A stretch of DNA of 64,000 nucleotides from DLKC01 sp002478885 (GCA_046329585.1 JAXLUI010000002.1:310001-374000); one strand, 5' to 3'. Positions 23,893-33,781 are shown, counted from the first letter of the stretch. Translations and numbers: made by a program. The notes: generated from the sequence alone by a model not told the origin.

Positions 23893-26800
23893 ATGAAAAC
23901 GATCACCTGCTTTATTGCCTTATGGCTCATGTTACCTTGTTTGCATGCACAGCCTTACCAATTGAATCTTTTGAAAGATATTAACCCGACTGGTTCATCT
24001 AATGCACGGGGCATGATAGCAATGAATGGCATCTACTATTTTAATGCCTACAGTTCCAATGAAGGTTTTGAATTGTGGCGTACCGACGGAACAGCATCGG
24101 GCACTTTTATTGTAAAAGACATCAATCCCGGCAGTGCTGATGCCAGCACCAGTTTCTACCCTGTAAAGATGAACAACAGGATCTATTTCCCCGCCACAAC
24201 GGTAGCAAACGGAATGGAGTTATGGAGCAGTGACGGCACCGCGGCAGGCACTCAATTGGTTGCAGATGTAAACCCCGGCCCGACGGGCTCGTTTATCTTC
24301 CAAATGACCGTATACAACAACAAAGTTTATTTTGTTACCGATCACCCAACCTATGGATCTGAATTGTGGAGCAGCGACGGTACTGCAGCAGGCACCCAGA
24401 TAGTAAAAGATATTAACCCCGGAACGGGTTCGTCGAATATTTCTTTGTCGACCCTGAACATTGTAAATGACAAGCTGGTATTTACAGCCAATGACGGAAC
24501 AAACGGTTCTCGTTTATGGTGCTCGGATGGCACTGCAGCCGGAACGAAAATGATCAGCCCTTCCATGAATATATTTAACATTATTGGCGCCGGATCAACC
24601 ACCATGAATAACAATATTTATTTCCCGGGCACTTCGGGAAACACACAATTATGGAGAAGTGATGGCACAGAAGCAGGTACGGTTAAAGTTGCTGATATTG
24701 TTTCTGTAACAGGCGGTTCCGGCATTAATAACCTTGTTACCGTAGGCAATAATATCTTTTTCAAAGTGGGCACTAAAGAATTGTGGAAAAGCGATGGTAC
24801 AGCTGCAGGAACGGTACTCGTAAAAAATATGGAGCCCGTTTCAAACGGCGGAACTTTTGCCCCGGTTTATATGCTGGCCTATGATAACAATACGCTACTT
24901 TTTACCTGCAATTACAGCAATTCATGGGATACCAATCCATGGGGTTGCGAGCTCTGGAAAAGTGACGGTACAGATGCAGGCACTTCGCTGGTGAAATCAT
25001 TTAACAACCTATATGGTTCGACCGGTGTTACCCCAAATAGTTTTACCAGGTACAATGGCCGTTATTATTTTATGGCTTACAGCAGTTCCGGCTATTATGA
25101 GTTATGGAAGACTGATGCTACTGCAGCCGGTACATCAACTGTGAGAAATTTCCCACAACTGGATGGCAGCTTCCCTGAAGCCATAACAGTTGCCAACGGT
25201 TTAATGTATTATGTAGGCTGGGGCGCCACAAACAGCAGCAACTATGGCCTATGGCAAAGTGACGGCAGCAGCGGAGGCACCGTGAAGATTGCTGAAACCG
25301 GCAGTGGCTGTACACAAAAGCCTGCCAATTTATTATTGTATCCTGATAAGGAAATTGTTTTTGCCACCGCGATTGAAAACTTTACAGGAAATTATTATGG
25401 AGAAGAGCCCTTTATTACTTCTTTACCTGCAAAGCCCGTTTGCACGCAAAACAATACGCCAGGTATTTCCATTAGTTCCAATGCGGCGGGGCCAGTTTGC
25501 CCGGGCACCTCTATCTCGTTTACTGCAACGACAGTATTTGGCGGACCAAACCCTGCTTTTCAATGGAAGAAAAACGGGACAAACATCAGTTGGGCGACAG
25601 GTTCAACGTTTGCTATTCATTCACTAAACAATAACGACACTATCAGTTGCGTACTCAGCAGTAATGCAGATTGTATTACCGCCAACACGGCCAATAGCAA
25701 TAAGATCATTGTACCGGTACTGACTGCTCCTGTTCCTGTAATTTCAACAAGCGGGCCAACGACATTTTGCCAGGGAGGCAGTGTTACGCTTACGTCATCT
25801 GCAGCAAACAGTTATTTATGGAGCAATGGCGCAACAACCAGGAGTATTACCGTAAATACTGCAGGTAGCTACTCGGTTACTGTTATCAATGCAAGTGGTT
25901 GCAAGGGAACGTCATCGTCAAAGGTTATTGCAATAAATCCGTTGCCGGTGCCAACAATTACCGCAGACGGGTTAACCACATTTTGCCAGGGAGGAAGTGT
26001 TACGCTCACTGCATCTGCAGCAAGCAGTTATTTATGGAGCAACGGCGCTACTACACAATCGACTACTGTTAGCAGTTCCGGGAATTATCATGTTACGGTT
26101 ACCAACGCATCGGGTTGCAGCGCATCGGCAACTCCGGTGGCTATAACTGTAAATCCACTTCCATCGCCTACAGTTACCGCAAACGGCCCGACGACCTTTT
26201 GTGAAGGCAACAGCGTTGAGCTGGTTTCTACAGCAGCGACCGGTTATACCTGGTACAATGATTTGAACCAGCCAATCTGGTACCAGCAAAATATTACTAT
26301 AACAACTGCGGGAAGCTACCATGTAACAGCAGTTGATGCCAATGGCTGCCCTGGAAGTTCGGACGTTGTAGTTGTTTCAACCAATCCACAACCAACCCCC
26401 ACCGTTACAGCCTCTGGCCCAACCGCATTCTGCCAGGGTGGAAGCGTAACACTCACTTCCTCTGCGGCCAACACTTACCTGTGGAGTAACGGTGCCAGCA
26501 CAAGAAGCATTACAGTGAATACCGCCGGCAATTACAGCGTTACCGTAACCAATGCAAACGGATGTTCAGGGATTTCAGGCACTACAGCTGTTTTTGTATA
26601 TGCACTGCCTTCCGCCACTATTACAGCATCGGGCCCTACCACCTTCTGCCAGGGTGGAAATGTGAGGCTTACCTCCTCCACCGCAAACAGTTATTTATGG
26701 AGCAACGGAGCAACTACAAAAGCGATTTTAGTAAATACTACCGGCGATTACACCGTTACAGTTACTGATTTCAGTACTGGCTGTTCTGCCACATCTGTTG

Positions 26801-28044
26801 CCAAACCAGTTGTTGTAACCCCCCTTCCTGTTGTCACTATTACCGCTTCAGGACCTCTTACATTTTGCGAAGGAGGGTCGGTTACGCTCACATCTTCCAC
26901 CGCAAGCAGTTACCTGTGGAGCACGGGAGCCACAACCAAAAGCATTATTGTAAGTGCAGCCGGCAATTATAATGTACAGGCAAAAAATGATAACGGATGT
27001 GCAGGAGTATCTGCCGTTACAAAAGTTGTTGTAAATCCAATACCCAAGCCAACGGCAACAGCATCGGGCCCGACAACATTTTGCCAGGGGGGCAATGTAA
27101 AACTGACCTGCTCCGTAAACGGGACTTATTTATGGAGCAACGGGGCGACAACAAAAACAATAGCCGTCACCACAGCAGGAAACTATAGTGTTACTGTTAC
27201 CAGCAATGGTTGCCAGGGAATTTCTGCAAGTACGCCGGTAGTGGTAAACCCGTTGCCAACTACAAGCATCACCGCATCCGGCGCCACAACAAATTTATGC
27301 CCGGGTGCAACAGTCACACTGTCAGCAGATGCAGGTTTTAAAAGCTATTTATGGAGCAATAGCGCGACAACAAGAAGCATTGTTGTAAATGCTCCAGGTA
27401 ACTATTCTGTTGCCGTTACCAATGCCGGGAACTGCAGTGGAAATTCAGCCGTAACAAAGGTTGCCTATATTACCTGTCCTGCACCAAAAGCATTGAAAGC
27501 AACGCTTACTTCTGCAACCGCGGTCAGCCTTACCTGGTCCGCAGCAACCTGCAACGCCGGATACCAATTACAATACAAAGCATCAGGCGCGCCTACATTT
27601 ACAACGGTAAACCTAACGTCGCCTTCCTATAGTATCAACAACCTCACGCAAGGCACCACTTACCAGTGGCAGGTTGCAACTATTTGCCAGGGAAGCCCGT
27701 TGATATTAAGCGCCTACACAACCGGCGGCAACTTTAGCACAGTAGCATCGCTTTATTCAATCAGCAAGCCCCGGCCAGGTGCAGGATCACAAAACGGGGA
27801 AGAATTGTTTGGCGTTTCGGTAACGCCAAACCCGGCCTTTAATAACGCAATACTGCATGTCAATGGCACCGTTCAAAATGCAAGCGCCAGCATTATTGAT
27901 TTATCAGGCCGTGTGTTGTGGAAGCGAAATCATATAACAGAAAAACAGGTGAGCCTTCCTGTTGAGCAACTTGCCCGCGGGGTGTACTTCGTGAGCGTAA
28001 CCAATAACAACGAAACACGGATGCTAAAACTGGTAAAGGAATAA
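23893..28044 (+). CDS. Giant T9SS-secreted surface protein (ELWxxDGT repeats, Ig-like repeats, FN3, type A sorting domain)
   Basis: A 1383-residue exported protein. Signal peptide (1-19, MKTITCFIALWLMLPCLHAQ). Residues about 40-470 carry nine ELWxxDGTxxGT repeats, likely a beta-propeller. From about 530 to 1190 follow one divergent and eight similar ~80-residue Ig-like repeats (TFCQGGSVTLTSSAANSYLW). Then a fibronectin-III-like domain (about 1195-1290, VSLTWSAATCNAGYQLQY) and a C-terminal T9SS type A sorting domain (last ~80 residues, SVTPNPAFNNA to ARGVYFVSVTNNNE). It should be exported by type IX secretion and anchored or released at the cell surface; adhesion is likely but unproven. The near-identical Ig repeats suggest recent internal duplication. 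Confidence 0.92.
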   Translation: MKTITCFIALWLMLPCLHAQPYQLNLLKDINPTGSSNARGMIAMNGIYYFNAYSSNEGFELWRTDGTASGTFIVKDINPGSADASTSFYPVKMNNRIYFPATTVANGMELWSSDGTAAGTQLVADVNPGPTGSFIFQMTVYNNKVYFVTDHPTYGSELWSSDGTAAGTQIVKDINPGTGSSNISLSTLNIVNDKLVFTANDGTNGSRLWCSDGTAAGTKMISPSMNIFNIIGAGSTTMNNNIYFPGTSGNTQLWRSDGTEAGTVKVADIVSVTGGSGINNLVTVGNNIFFKVGTKELWKSDGTAAGTVLVKNMEPVSNGGTFAPVYMLAYDNNTLLFTCNYSNSWDTNPWGCELWKSDGTDAGTSLVKSFNNLYGSTGVTPNSFTRYNGRYYFMAYSSSGYYELWKTDATAAGTSTVRNFPQLDGSFPEAITVANGLMYYVGWGATNSSNYGLWQSDGSSGGTVKIAETGSGCTQKPANLLLYPDKEIVFATAIENFTGNYYGEEPFITSLPAKPVCTQNNTPGISISSNAAGPVCPGTSISFTATTVFGGPNPAFQWKKNGTNISWATGSTFAIHSLNNNDTISCVLSSNADCITANTANSNKIIVPVLTAPVPVISTSGPTTFCQGGSVTLTSSAANSYLWSNGATTRSITVNTAGSYSVTVINASGCKGTSSSKVIAINPLPVPTITADGLTTFCQGGSVTLTASAASSYLWSNGATTQSTTVSSSGNYHVTVTNASGCSASATPVAITVNPLPSPTVTANGPTTFCEGNSVELVSTAATGYTWYNDLNQPIWYQQNITITTAGSYHVTAVDANGCPGSSDVVVVSTNPQPTPTVTASGPTAFCQGGSVTLTSSAANTYLWSNGASTRSITVNTAGNYSVTVTNANGCSGISGTTAVFVYALPSATITASGPTTFCQGGNVRLTSSTANSYLWSNGATTKAILVNTTGDYTVTVTDFSTGCSATSVAKPVVVTPLPVVTITASGPLTFCEGGSVTLTSSTASSYLWSTGATTKSIIVSAAGNYNVQAKNDNGCAGVSAVTKVVVNPIPKPTATASGPTTFCQGGNVKLTCSVNGTYLWSNGATTKTIAVTTAGNYSVTVTSNGCQGISASTPVVVNPLPTTSITASGATTNLCPGATVTLSADAGFKSYLWSNSATTRSIVVNAPGNYSVAVTNAGNCSGNSAVTKVAYITCPAPKALKATLTSATAVSLTWSAATCNAGYQLQYKASGAPTFTTVNLTSPSYSINNLTQGTTYQWQVATICQGSPLILSAYTTGGNFSTVASLYSISKPRPGAGSQNGEELFGVSVTPNPAFNNAILHVNGTVQNASASIIDLSGRVLWKRNHITEKQVSLPVEQLARGVYFVSVTNNNETRMLKLVKE

Positions 28045-28051
28045 AGTGCAG

Positions 28052-28106
28052 AAGAAGTCGGGAAGACCGGAGTCTGAAAGCAATTTTTCGTAAGGAAATT
28101 GCTTTC
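28052..28106. terminator. Purine-rich repeat plus strong hairpin between convergent genes
   Basis: GAAGTCGGGAAGACCGGAG tract, then a perfect 11-bp stem GAAAGCAATTT / AAATTGCTTTC (28076-28086 and 28096-28106). No clear T-run, so termination is likely but not certain. Confidence 0.5.
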
Positions 28107-28141
28107 GGGCTTTCCGGCTTTTGCTGAACTACGGACTAATT

Positions 28142-28199
28142 GCACAAGTGTGCGACGCAACAGGTGATGCCATCGTGCGCAAAAGCCGGGCACCAAAAG
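28142..28199 (-). repeat. TTGCGTCGCA-family repeat (copy 8)
   Basis: CACAAGTGTGCGACGCAAC, then GGTGATGCC and AAAAGCCGGGCACCAAAAG. It abuts the stop codon of the M20 gene. Confidence 0.8.
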
Positions 28200-28200
28200 A

Positions 28201-29667
28201 TCAATCCCGGTAGTTCAATGCGGGCTTGCGATCGCCAAGCAACGGAACGTATTTAAAATCGCTGCCCCTTTCGTGGTCAAATTCTGCTTTTGCTTTTGTG
28301 AGTAAGGAGGGATCCGTAAACAAATCAATCGCCGTAAGTGCCATTGTTTTCGCTGCGACCATCATGCCTTTTGTACCAATTTCGGTTCCATCGCAGGCAA
28401 CTGCCTGCCAGCTGTGTGCGGGTGTTCCGGGAACCCATGTGGCGGCAGTCATACCGATCGTTGGCACGTTCCAGCTTACATCGCCCACATCGGTGGATCC
28501 AAGCCCGTCTTTGTTTTCCATAAGGCTGTCGATGTTGGCGGCATTGTCGATTGGCGGCGCTTTGTACGCAAAGCTTGCCTGTAGTTTTGTGGCAAACGCT
28601 TTCTCCGTTTCGCTGTAAACAACGCCGCCTGTTTTCAGCAAGTTCTGCTGCATTGCCGCAGCGAGTGTTTTATTGATGAGCAGGTCATAAGTGCCGCCGA
28701 TTACTTCATAATCCATTTTTGTTTCGGTGCCCAGGGCTGCGCCCTGTGCAGCTTTTACCATGCGGTCGAAGATCTGCTGCACTACCTGCCTGTCGGGATG
28801 GCGCACATAGTAATATACTTCCGCAAAATCGGGAACCACATTAGGCGCCTTGCCCCCGTTTGTTATTACATAGTGGATGCGTGTTTCCTGCGGAATGTGT
28901 TCCCGCATCATATTTATCATATAATCCATCGACTCAACGGCATCAAGTGCGCTGCGCCCTTTTTCAGGGGCCATTGATGCATGCGACGCAGTTCCATAAA
29001 AGCGGAACTTGGCTGATTTATTGGCCAGCGCACCGGATATATCGGTGGCATTTTTGTTCGCAGGATGCCAGTGGATCACTACATCAACGCCGTTGAATAA
29101 GCCTGCACGAACCATGTACACTTTGCCGCTGCCGCCTTCTTCAGCGGGGCAGCCATATACTTTTACCGTCCCTTTTAATTTTCCCGACGCGATCATCTTT
29201 TTTATTTCGATGCCGGCGGCGACCGATGCGGTACCAAAGAGATTATGCCCGCAGCCGTGGCCGGCAGTCTTTCCATCGATTGGCTTCTTTTCAGGAGTAG
29301 CTTCCTGCGCAAGACCGGGCAAAGCATCATATTCCGCAAGGATACCAATTACCGGGCTGCCGCTACCGTAGGTCGCAACGAATGCAGTGGGGATACCAGC
29401 GACCCCTTCTTCCAATGTAAAGCCACTGTCGCGAAGCGTATTTTTTAACAATGTGCTGCTTTTTACTTCCTTGTATCCGACCTCTGCAAAGTCCCAGATT
29501 TGCAGCGCAATATTTTTGTACGCATTGTAGCCTGATTGAATATCTGCAATGGCTTCAGACTTTAGCGCATCAGCGGGGCTGGGTTTTGTTTTGTTTTTCT
29601 TTTGTGCATGAACGTTGGTGAAGCTCAGTAATAAAACAAGTGCGATGGAATAGTTGCGCATAAGCAT
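28201..29667 (-). CDS. Exported M20-family amidohydrolase (AbgB-like)
   Basis: A 488-residue exported enzyme (signal peptide ending NVHAQ). Metal and catalytic motifs of the M20 peptidase/amidohydrolase family are visible: AEYDALPGLAQE, GHGCGHNLFG (histidine ligands), CPAEEGGSGK (catalytic glutamate pair) and TPAHSWQ (final histidine). The order and length match the p-aminobenzoyl-glutamate hydrolase subunit B type, which cleaves N-acyl amino acids. In Bacteroidota exported versions are taken to hydrolyse aminoacyl conjugates outside the cytoplasm (inference). Start: ATG 29667, followed by a second ATG at 29661; a TTG at 29682 is less likely. Confidence 0.88.
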   Translation of the reverse strand: MLMRNYSIALVLLLSFTNVHAQKKNKTKPSPADALKSEAIADIQSGYNAYKNIALQIWDFAEVGYKEVKSSTLLKNTLRDSGFTLEEGVAGIPTAFVATYGSGSPVIGILAEYDALPGLAQEATPEKKPIDGKTAGHGCGHNLFGTASVAAGIEIKKMIASGKLKGTVKVYGCPAEEGGSGKVYMVRAGLFNGVDVVIHWHPANKNATDISGALANKSAKFRFYGTASHASMAPEKGRSALDAVESMDYMINMMREHIPQETRIHYVITNGGKAPNVVPDFAEVYYYVRHPDRQVVQQIFDRMVKAAQGAALGTETKMDYEVIGGTYDLLINKTLAAAMQQNLLKTGGVVYSETEKAFATKLQASFAYKAPPIDNAANIDSLMENKDGLGSTDVGDVSWNVPTIGMTAATWVPGTPAHSWQAVACDGTEIGTKGMMVAAKTMALTAIDLFTDPSLLTKAKAEFDHERGSDFKYVPLLGDRKPALNYRD

Positions 29668-29699
29668 GATTAAGGTTTTCAAAAATAGGGTTTTTATTA

Positions 29700-29752
29700 A
29701 CCCGGCTTTGGAACATCAATTAAGCTTTGCTTGCGTCGCACTCTTGTGCGTT
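29700..29752 (+). repeat. TTGCGTCGCA-family repeat (copy 9)
   Basis: ACCCGGCTTTGGAAC, then GCTTGCGTCGCACTCTTGTG, upstream of the M20 gene. Confidence 0.75.
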
Positions 29753-29910
29753 CACCGCATTATTCCACAATTGCGGTTGAATGAATGTTATAACGGCCTA
29801 CATCTTCTGTTAAGAAATTAAAACATGCGTACGCCGAAACCGGGAAGCCATCCTGCCGCGTTAATAAATTATTATCTGCGGCGTAAACGTTAATGATGAT
29901 GGCTTTACTT

Positions 29911-29918
29911 TACATTTG
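29911..29918 (+). promoter_or_regulatory. Possible -7 box TACATTTG
   Basis: An exact TAnnTTTG match 25 bp before the ATG at 29943. No clear -33 TTG at the right distance. It supports the ATG start over the TTG at 29916, which lies inside the box. Confidence 0.35.
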
Positions 29919-29942
29919 AAAAAAACTAAATCGAACAACCAT

Positions 29943-30332
29943 ATGCAGCCAACAACTTCAGTAATGGGCCTTCACCTCAGATGCCGTTTGTGGATCGCGG
30001 AAATGAACGCAGACATGACCGTATTGAGAATCTTTGATGATTATATTGATGAGATGTCTGAGAAAAAGAGCGGGCCGGAAGTGCGGGCAGGTATTAAACA
30101 TTTCCAGGGAATGTTTGCGCAGTTCAGGAAAGACTCTGACGAGTTAAGGCATGAGCTGCATCTTTTAAAAATGCAGCTGGCAGCGCTGGCGCGTGATAAT
30201 AAAGCCATCAACGATGTAACGGGTCTTGATGAGCACCAGGAAACCATCAAAAAAAGATACACTTCTTACCGCAAGGAATTTGACTCCGCAAAATATGAGT
30301 TCGATGTATTTGAAAACAAGTGGCTAAGTTAA
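29943..30332 (+). CDS. Uncharacterised helical/coiled-coil protein (129 aa)
   Basis: I recognise no family. It is predicted cytoplasmic and strongly helical: residues about 30-120 show heptad-like spacing (IFDDYIDEMSEKKSG, FRKDSDELRHELHLLKMQLA, SAKYEFDVFENKWLS) with charged flanks. This could be an adaptor or stress-related coiled coil. The ATG at 29943 was chosen because a -7-like box covers the upstream TTG. Its codon use is like the neighbours and it stands alone. Confidence 0.6.
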   Translation: MQPTTSVMGLHLRCRLWIAEMNADMTVLRIFDDYIDEMSEKKSGPEVRAGIKHFQGMFAQFRKDSDELRHELHLLKMQLAALARDNKAINDVTGLDEHQETIKKRYTSYRKEFDSAKYEFDVFENKWLS

Positions 30333-30448
30333 TCCGCCGGTTCCGGATAGTGACGCGGCGGCAAGTTGCATCATCTTTTTATTGCTGCGGGATCATCTTC
30401 CGGATTCAAGCGAACTTGCCATGACCATATTTTCGTTAGCTTTAACCT

Positions 30449-30970
30449 GTGCCAAAAAAAGTAATTTCCATAAGCTTTATTTTTTTGTTGTTGCTTAATT
30501 CGGCTGCAATGTTGTTGTACTATTTCAGCGAGATGAGTTTGCACAAAATGGAGATGCGGGAATATATTGTTTCGAGGAAAGATTTTCAATCAAGCCTGCT
30601 TACGGTTTTTGAACCGGGTGACAATTTTGAACTCGTAAACAAAGACGAAATAAGCAGTGACGGTAAGATGTACGATATTGTAAAAATTGAAACGGTAAAA
30701 GGCCACACGGCATACTATGCTGTGAGCGATGACAAAGAAGACATCTTGATCTCGGATATTGCCAGACTTACGAAGCAGTTCCCGGAGAGCGGCCAACGGC
30801 AGGAGCATAGAATCACTATCCAGTTCTCCAAATTTGTCAGCGACATTCAACCTCTAATCTACCCCGATAACAGCTTTTTGATAACAGGGAAATATGGCTG
30901 TATCTCCCCTAACTATTTATCGCGCTCAAGAAATATTATAGTTCCTCCTCCAAAGATTTTTTTTTCCTGA
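30449..30970 (+). CDS. Small membrane-anchored protein paired with a TonB receptor
   Basis: A 173-residue protein with one N-terminal transmembrane segment (ISISFIFLLLLNSAAMLLYYF) and a soluble outer part containing DEISSDGKMYDIVKIE and AVSDDKEDIL. Short proteins with this hydrophobic start and a G(K)MYD(I/V) motif commonly precede metal-type TonB receptors in Bacteroidota (from memory, moderate certainty). The next gene on the strand is such a receptor, about 200 bp away. The start is GTG at 30449, the first codon before the hydrophobic run. Function unknown; perhaps a partner in metal uptake control. Confidence 0.65.
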   Translation: MPKKVISISFIFLLLLNSAAMLLYYFSEMSLHKMEMREYIVSRKDFQSSLLTVFEPGDNFELVNKDEISSDGKMYDIVKIETVKGHTAYYAVSDDKEDILISDIARLTKQFPESGQRQEHRITIQFSKFVSDIQPLIYPDNSFLITGKYGCISPNYLSRSRNIIVPPPKIFFS

Positions 30971-31040
30971 ACAGTGCCCGGCCATGTTTTTTCTCCAAAG
31001 TACGTTGTAAGCTTGTTGCTGCTTGAAATGATGCAGTAAA

Positions 31041-31085
31041 AGAGTGCGACGCAACGAGGACGCCCTGTAATTGAAAGCCGGGTAC
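31041..31085 (-). repeat. TTGCGTCGCA-family repeat (copy 10)
   Basis: AGAGTGCGACGCAACGAGG, then ACGCCC and GAAAGCCGGGTAC, between the small membrane protein and the TonB receptor. Confidence 0.75.
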
Positions 31086-31167
31086 ATCACTGTTCCTTTT
31101 CTCCTCACCCGGTGTATTAGCACTTTACATTATGCAGCGTGCATGCTGCAAAAAATATTTCTGCGTT

Positions 31168-33657
31168 ATGAAAAACGAAATAAAAAATTGTATGGCAAGA
31201 CTATCCGTACTGGCTTTCCTTTTTATACTGTTACAGCACAATTCTTCGGCCCAGGTTCAGTTAAGGGAAAAACCCATAGAATTAAAAGGGGTAATTACTG
31301 ACTCCAAAAGCAAGGCAGTATTGAGCGAGGCTTCTGTTTATATTCCCGATCTTAAGACCGGCGCTGTTTCAAAGGCAGACGGCGGCTACCTGGTCAAAAA
31401 TATCCCTAAAGGAATTTACCTCGTTGAAGTAAGTTTCGTTGGCTATGCCTCACAATACAAAGAAGTTGATTTTAAAGAAACGGTTGCGCTTGATTTTAAT
31501 TTAGAACAAACAAGCGCTGAATCACCTGAAGTGGTGGTTACGGGTGTTTCTTCCGCAACGGAACGGCGCCTAAACCCTGCGCCAGTGAGTTTTGTTACAC
31601 GCAGCGACATGCGCGAAACAAGTTCGAATAATATTATTGATGCACTGTCGAATGCGCCTGGCGTATCGCAGATAACAATGGGGCCTGCCATTTCGAAACC
31701 GGTGATCCGCGGACTTGGTTACAACAGGGTTGTGGTGATAAATGACGGTATCAGGCAAGAGGGCCAGCAATTTGGCGATGAGTTTGGCATTGAGATAGAC
31801 CCATACACGGTTGACAAGGTGGAAATACTTCGTGGCCCTGCGAGTTTGAGTTACGGTTCTGATGCGATGGCCGGTGTTATCAATATGCTTGCCGCTCCCA
31901 CCCTTCCTGACGGACAAATAAAGGGAACGATCGCCGGCATTTATCAAACCAATAATGGCTATTACGGCGGTTCAGCCGACATTGCGGGCAACAAAAATGG
32001 CATATCGTGGGATGCCCGTTACACTTACACAGACGCACATGCTTACAAAAATAAATATGACGGTTATGTGTTCAACTCAGGCTATAGGCAAAACAATTTT
32101 AAAGGAAGCATTGGCATCAACCGCAATTGGGGTTACTCCAGGTTAACCTTGAGCAGTTTTGATTTGAAGCCTGGTATAGTGGAAGGTGGAAGGGATGAAG
32201 AAACCGGCCAGTTTAACAGGCATGTGAGAACAGATGACGGTGAAGACTCTACCGTTATTGTCACTGATGAGGAATTAAAGTCTTATGACCATGACCTTAT
32301 CATTCACCAGCATGTGCGGCATTACAAAGCCGTGCTTGATAACAGCTTCGCAGTTGGCACCGGCAAACTGAATGTGCGCCTTGGCTTTCAACAAAATCAC
32401 CGGCAGGAAGCAAACGATGCTACGCTCGGTAACGTGTATAATATCTATTTTCATCTGAACACCTTCAACTATGATGTGCGGTATACTTTGCCTGAGAAAA
32501 ATAATTTTGAAATCTCTTTTGGCACAAATGGTATGCAGCAACAATCGCGTAATCTTGGGACCGTGTTTTTGGTGCCGGAATATAACCTGTTTGATCTTGG
32601 CCTTTTCGCCATTGGCAGAAAAACTTTTAATAAGTTAACCTTAAGTGGCGGCCTTCGGTTTGACAATCGTAACCTGCAGGGTGATGATCTTTATCTTGAC
32701 GATGAAGGCAACAAACTCGACGGGCCGGAGCCGGATGCGTTGCACCGCTTCACGGCTTATAAATCAAATTTCAGCGGTGTATCGGGCAGCCTTGGGCTTG
32801 CCTATGACTTCACAAATGCAGTTTATGGAAAACTCAATCTTTCGCGTGGTTTCCGTGCGCCGAATATTGCAGAAAGCGGCAGCGATGGCATTCATGACGG
32901 CACTCCCTTCTACGAGATCGGCGATCCAAATCTGAAGCCTGAAACAAGCCTGCAGTTTGACGCAACGTTGGGTGTTTCCAATAAAGATATTACTGCAGAA
33001 GCCAACTTCTTTGTCAACAGCATCAACAACTATATTTTCCCGGAAAAGTTACAGAGCGTTAATGGCGGCGACTCGCTGCGTTCAGACCCTTCTGCTGAAG
33101 AAGGCAGCGATGAAGCAGTAACCTTTAAGTTTGTTTCAGGAGATGCAGTGTTGAGCGGGTTCGAATTTGTGTTCAATGTGCACCCGCAAAATGCGCAGTG
33201 GTTCCATTTCAACAATACATTTTCAACCATACGATCCATTCAAAAAAATCAGCCAGAGGAAACGAAATACCTGCCCTACACGCCACCAACAAAACTGGTT
33301 TCCGGTGTAGCGTTTTTGGCGGGCAAACAAAAGGGTGCCTTCAGGAATATTTATTTCCGGGCTGATCTACAGCATTGTTTTGAACAAAATAAAATCTATT
33401 ACAAGTTTGGCGACGAAACTGTTACGCCTGCCTATACGCTATTAAATCTTGGCGCAGGTACCGATATTGTGTCAAAAGGCAAAACGCTTTGCACACTAAA
33501 TGTTTACGCCGCAAATATTACCGATGTCGCTTACCAGAGCAATATGAGCCGATTAAAATACGGCGACCCAAACAATGTAACCGGCCGCATTGGCATATAC
33601 GAAATGGGCAGGAATTTTACCGTGAAGCTTTTAATTCCAATCAATTTCAGTAAATAG
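31168..33657 (+). CDS. TonB-dependent outer-membrane receptor (ZnuD/metal or metallophore type)
   Basis: An 829-residue receptor: signal peptide (residues about 9-28), carboxypeptidase-regulatory-like domain (about 35-115, IELKGVITDSKSKAVLSEASVYI), plug domain (about 120-240, EVVVTGVSSATERRLNPAPVS to VEILRGPASLSYGSDAMAGVIN), then a 22-strand-type barrel ending in a hydrophobic FTVKLLIPINFSK strand with terminal aromatic. An acidic/histidine-rich stretch (HVRTDDGEDSTV to YDHDLIIHQH) lies in an extracellular loop, as in zinc receptors of the ZnuD type, which supports metal uptake (inference). ATG at 31168 is preferred; an upstream ATG at 31132 adds 12 codons. Confidence 0.88.
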   Translation: MKNEIKNCMARLSVLAFLFILLQHNSSAQVQLREKPIELKGVITDSKSKAVLSEASVYIPDLKTGAVSKADGGYLVKNIPKGIYLVEVSFVGYASQYKEVDFKETVALDFNLEQTSAESPEVVVTGVSSATERRLNPAPVSFVTRSDMRETSSNNIIDALSNAPGVSQITMGPAISKPVIRGLGYNRVVVINDGIRQEGQQFGDEFGIEIDPYTVDKVEILRGPASLSYGSDAMAGVINMLAAPTLPDGQIKGTIAGIYQTNNGYYGGSADIAGNKNGISWDARYTYTDAHAYKNKYDGYVFNSGYRQNNFKGSIGINRNWGYSRLTLSSFDLKPGIVEGGRDEETGQFNRHVRTDDGEDSTVIVTDEELKSYDHDLIIHQHVRHYKAVLDNSFAVGTGKLNVRLGFQQNHRQEANDATLGNVYNIYFHLNTFNYDVRYTLPEKNNFEISFGTNGMQQQSRNLGTVFLVPEYNLFDLGLFAIGRKTFNKLTLSGGLRFDNRNLQGDDLYLDDEGNKLDGPEPDALHRFTAYKSNFSGVSGSLGLAYDFTNAVYGKLNLSRGFRAPNIAESGSDGIHDGTPFYEIGDPNLKPETSLQFDATLGVSNKDITAEANFFVNSINNYIFPEKLQSVNGGDSLRSDPSAEEGSDEAVTFKFVSGDAVLSGFEFVFNVHPQNAQWFHFNNTFSTIRSIQKNQPEETKYLPYTPPTKLVSGVAFLAGKQKGAFRNIYFRADLQHCFEQNKIYYKFGDETVTPAYTLLNLGAGTDIVSKGKTLCTLNVYAANITDVAYQSNMSRLKYGDPNNVTGRIGIYEMGRNFTVKLLIPINFSK

Positions 33658-33661
33658 ATTT

Positions 33662-33716
33662 TGTTACCGGCATTGGTGCATGTGGCGACCTCGTTGTGTC
33701 ACTCACTTGTACCCCA
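33662..33716 (+). repeat. Degenerate TTGCGTCGCA-family repeat (copy 11)
   Basis: TTGTTACCGGCATTGGTGC, then TCGTTGTGTCACTCACTTGTAC; the core is mutated in the same way as copy 3. Confidence 0.6.
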
Positions 33717-33744
33717 ACGCAATCCGCAGCAAATGAAGAGTTGT

Positions 33745-33781
33745 AAAAAAAGCTGTACGCTTAAAAGGCGTACAGCTTTTT
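33745..33781. terminator. Bidirectional rho-independent terminator
   Basis: AAAAAAGCTGTACGC and GCGTACAGCTTTTT, a near-perfect stem between the TonB receptor (plus) and the YCF48-like gene (minus). Confidence 0.88.
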
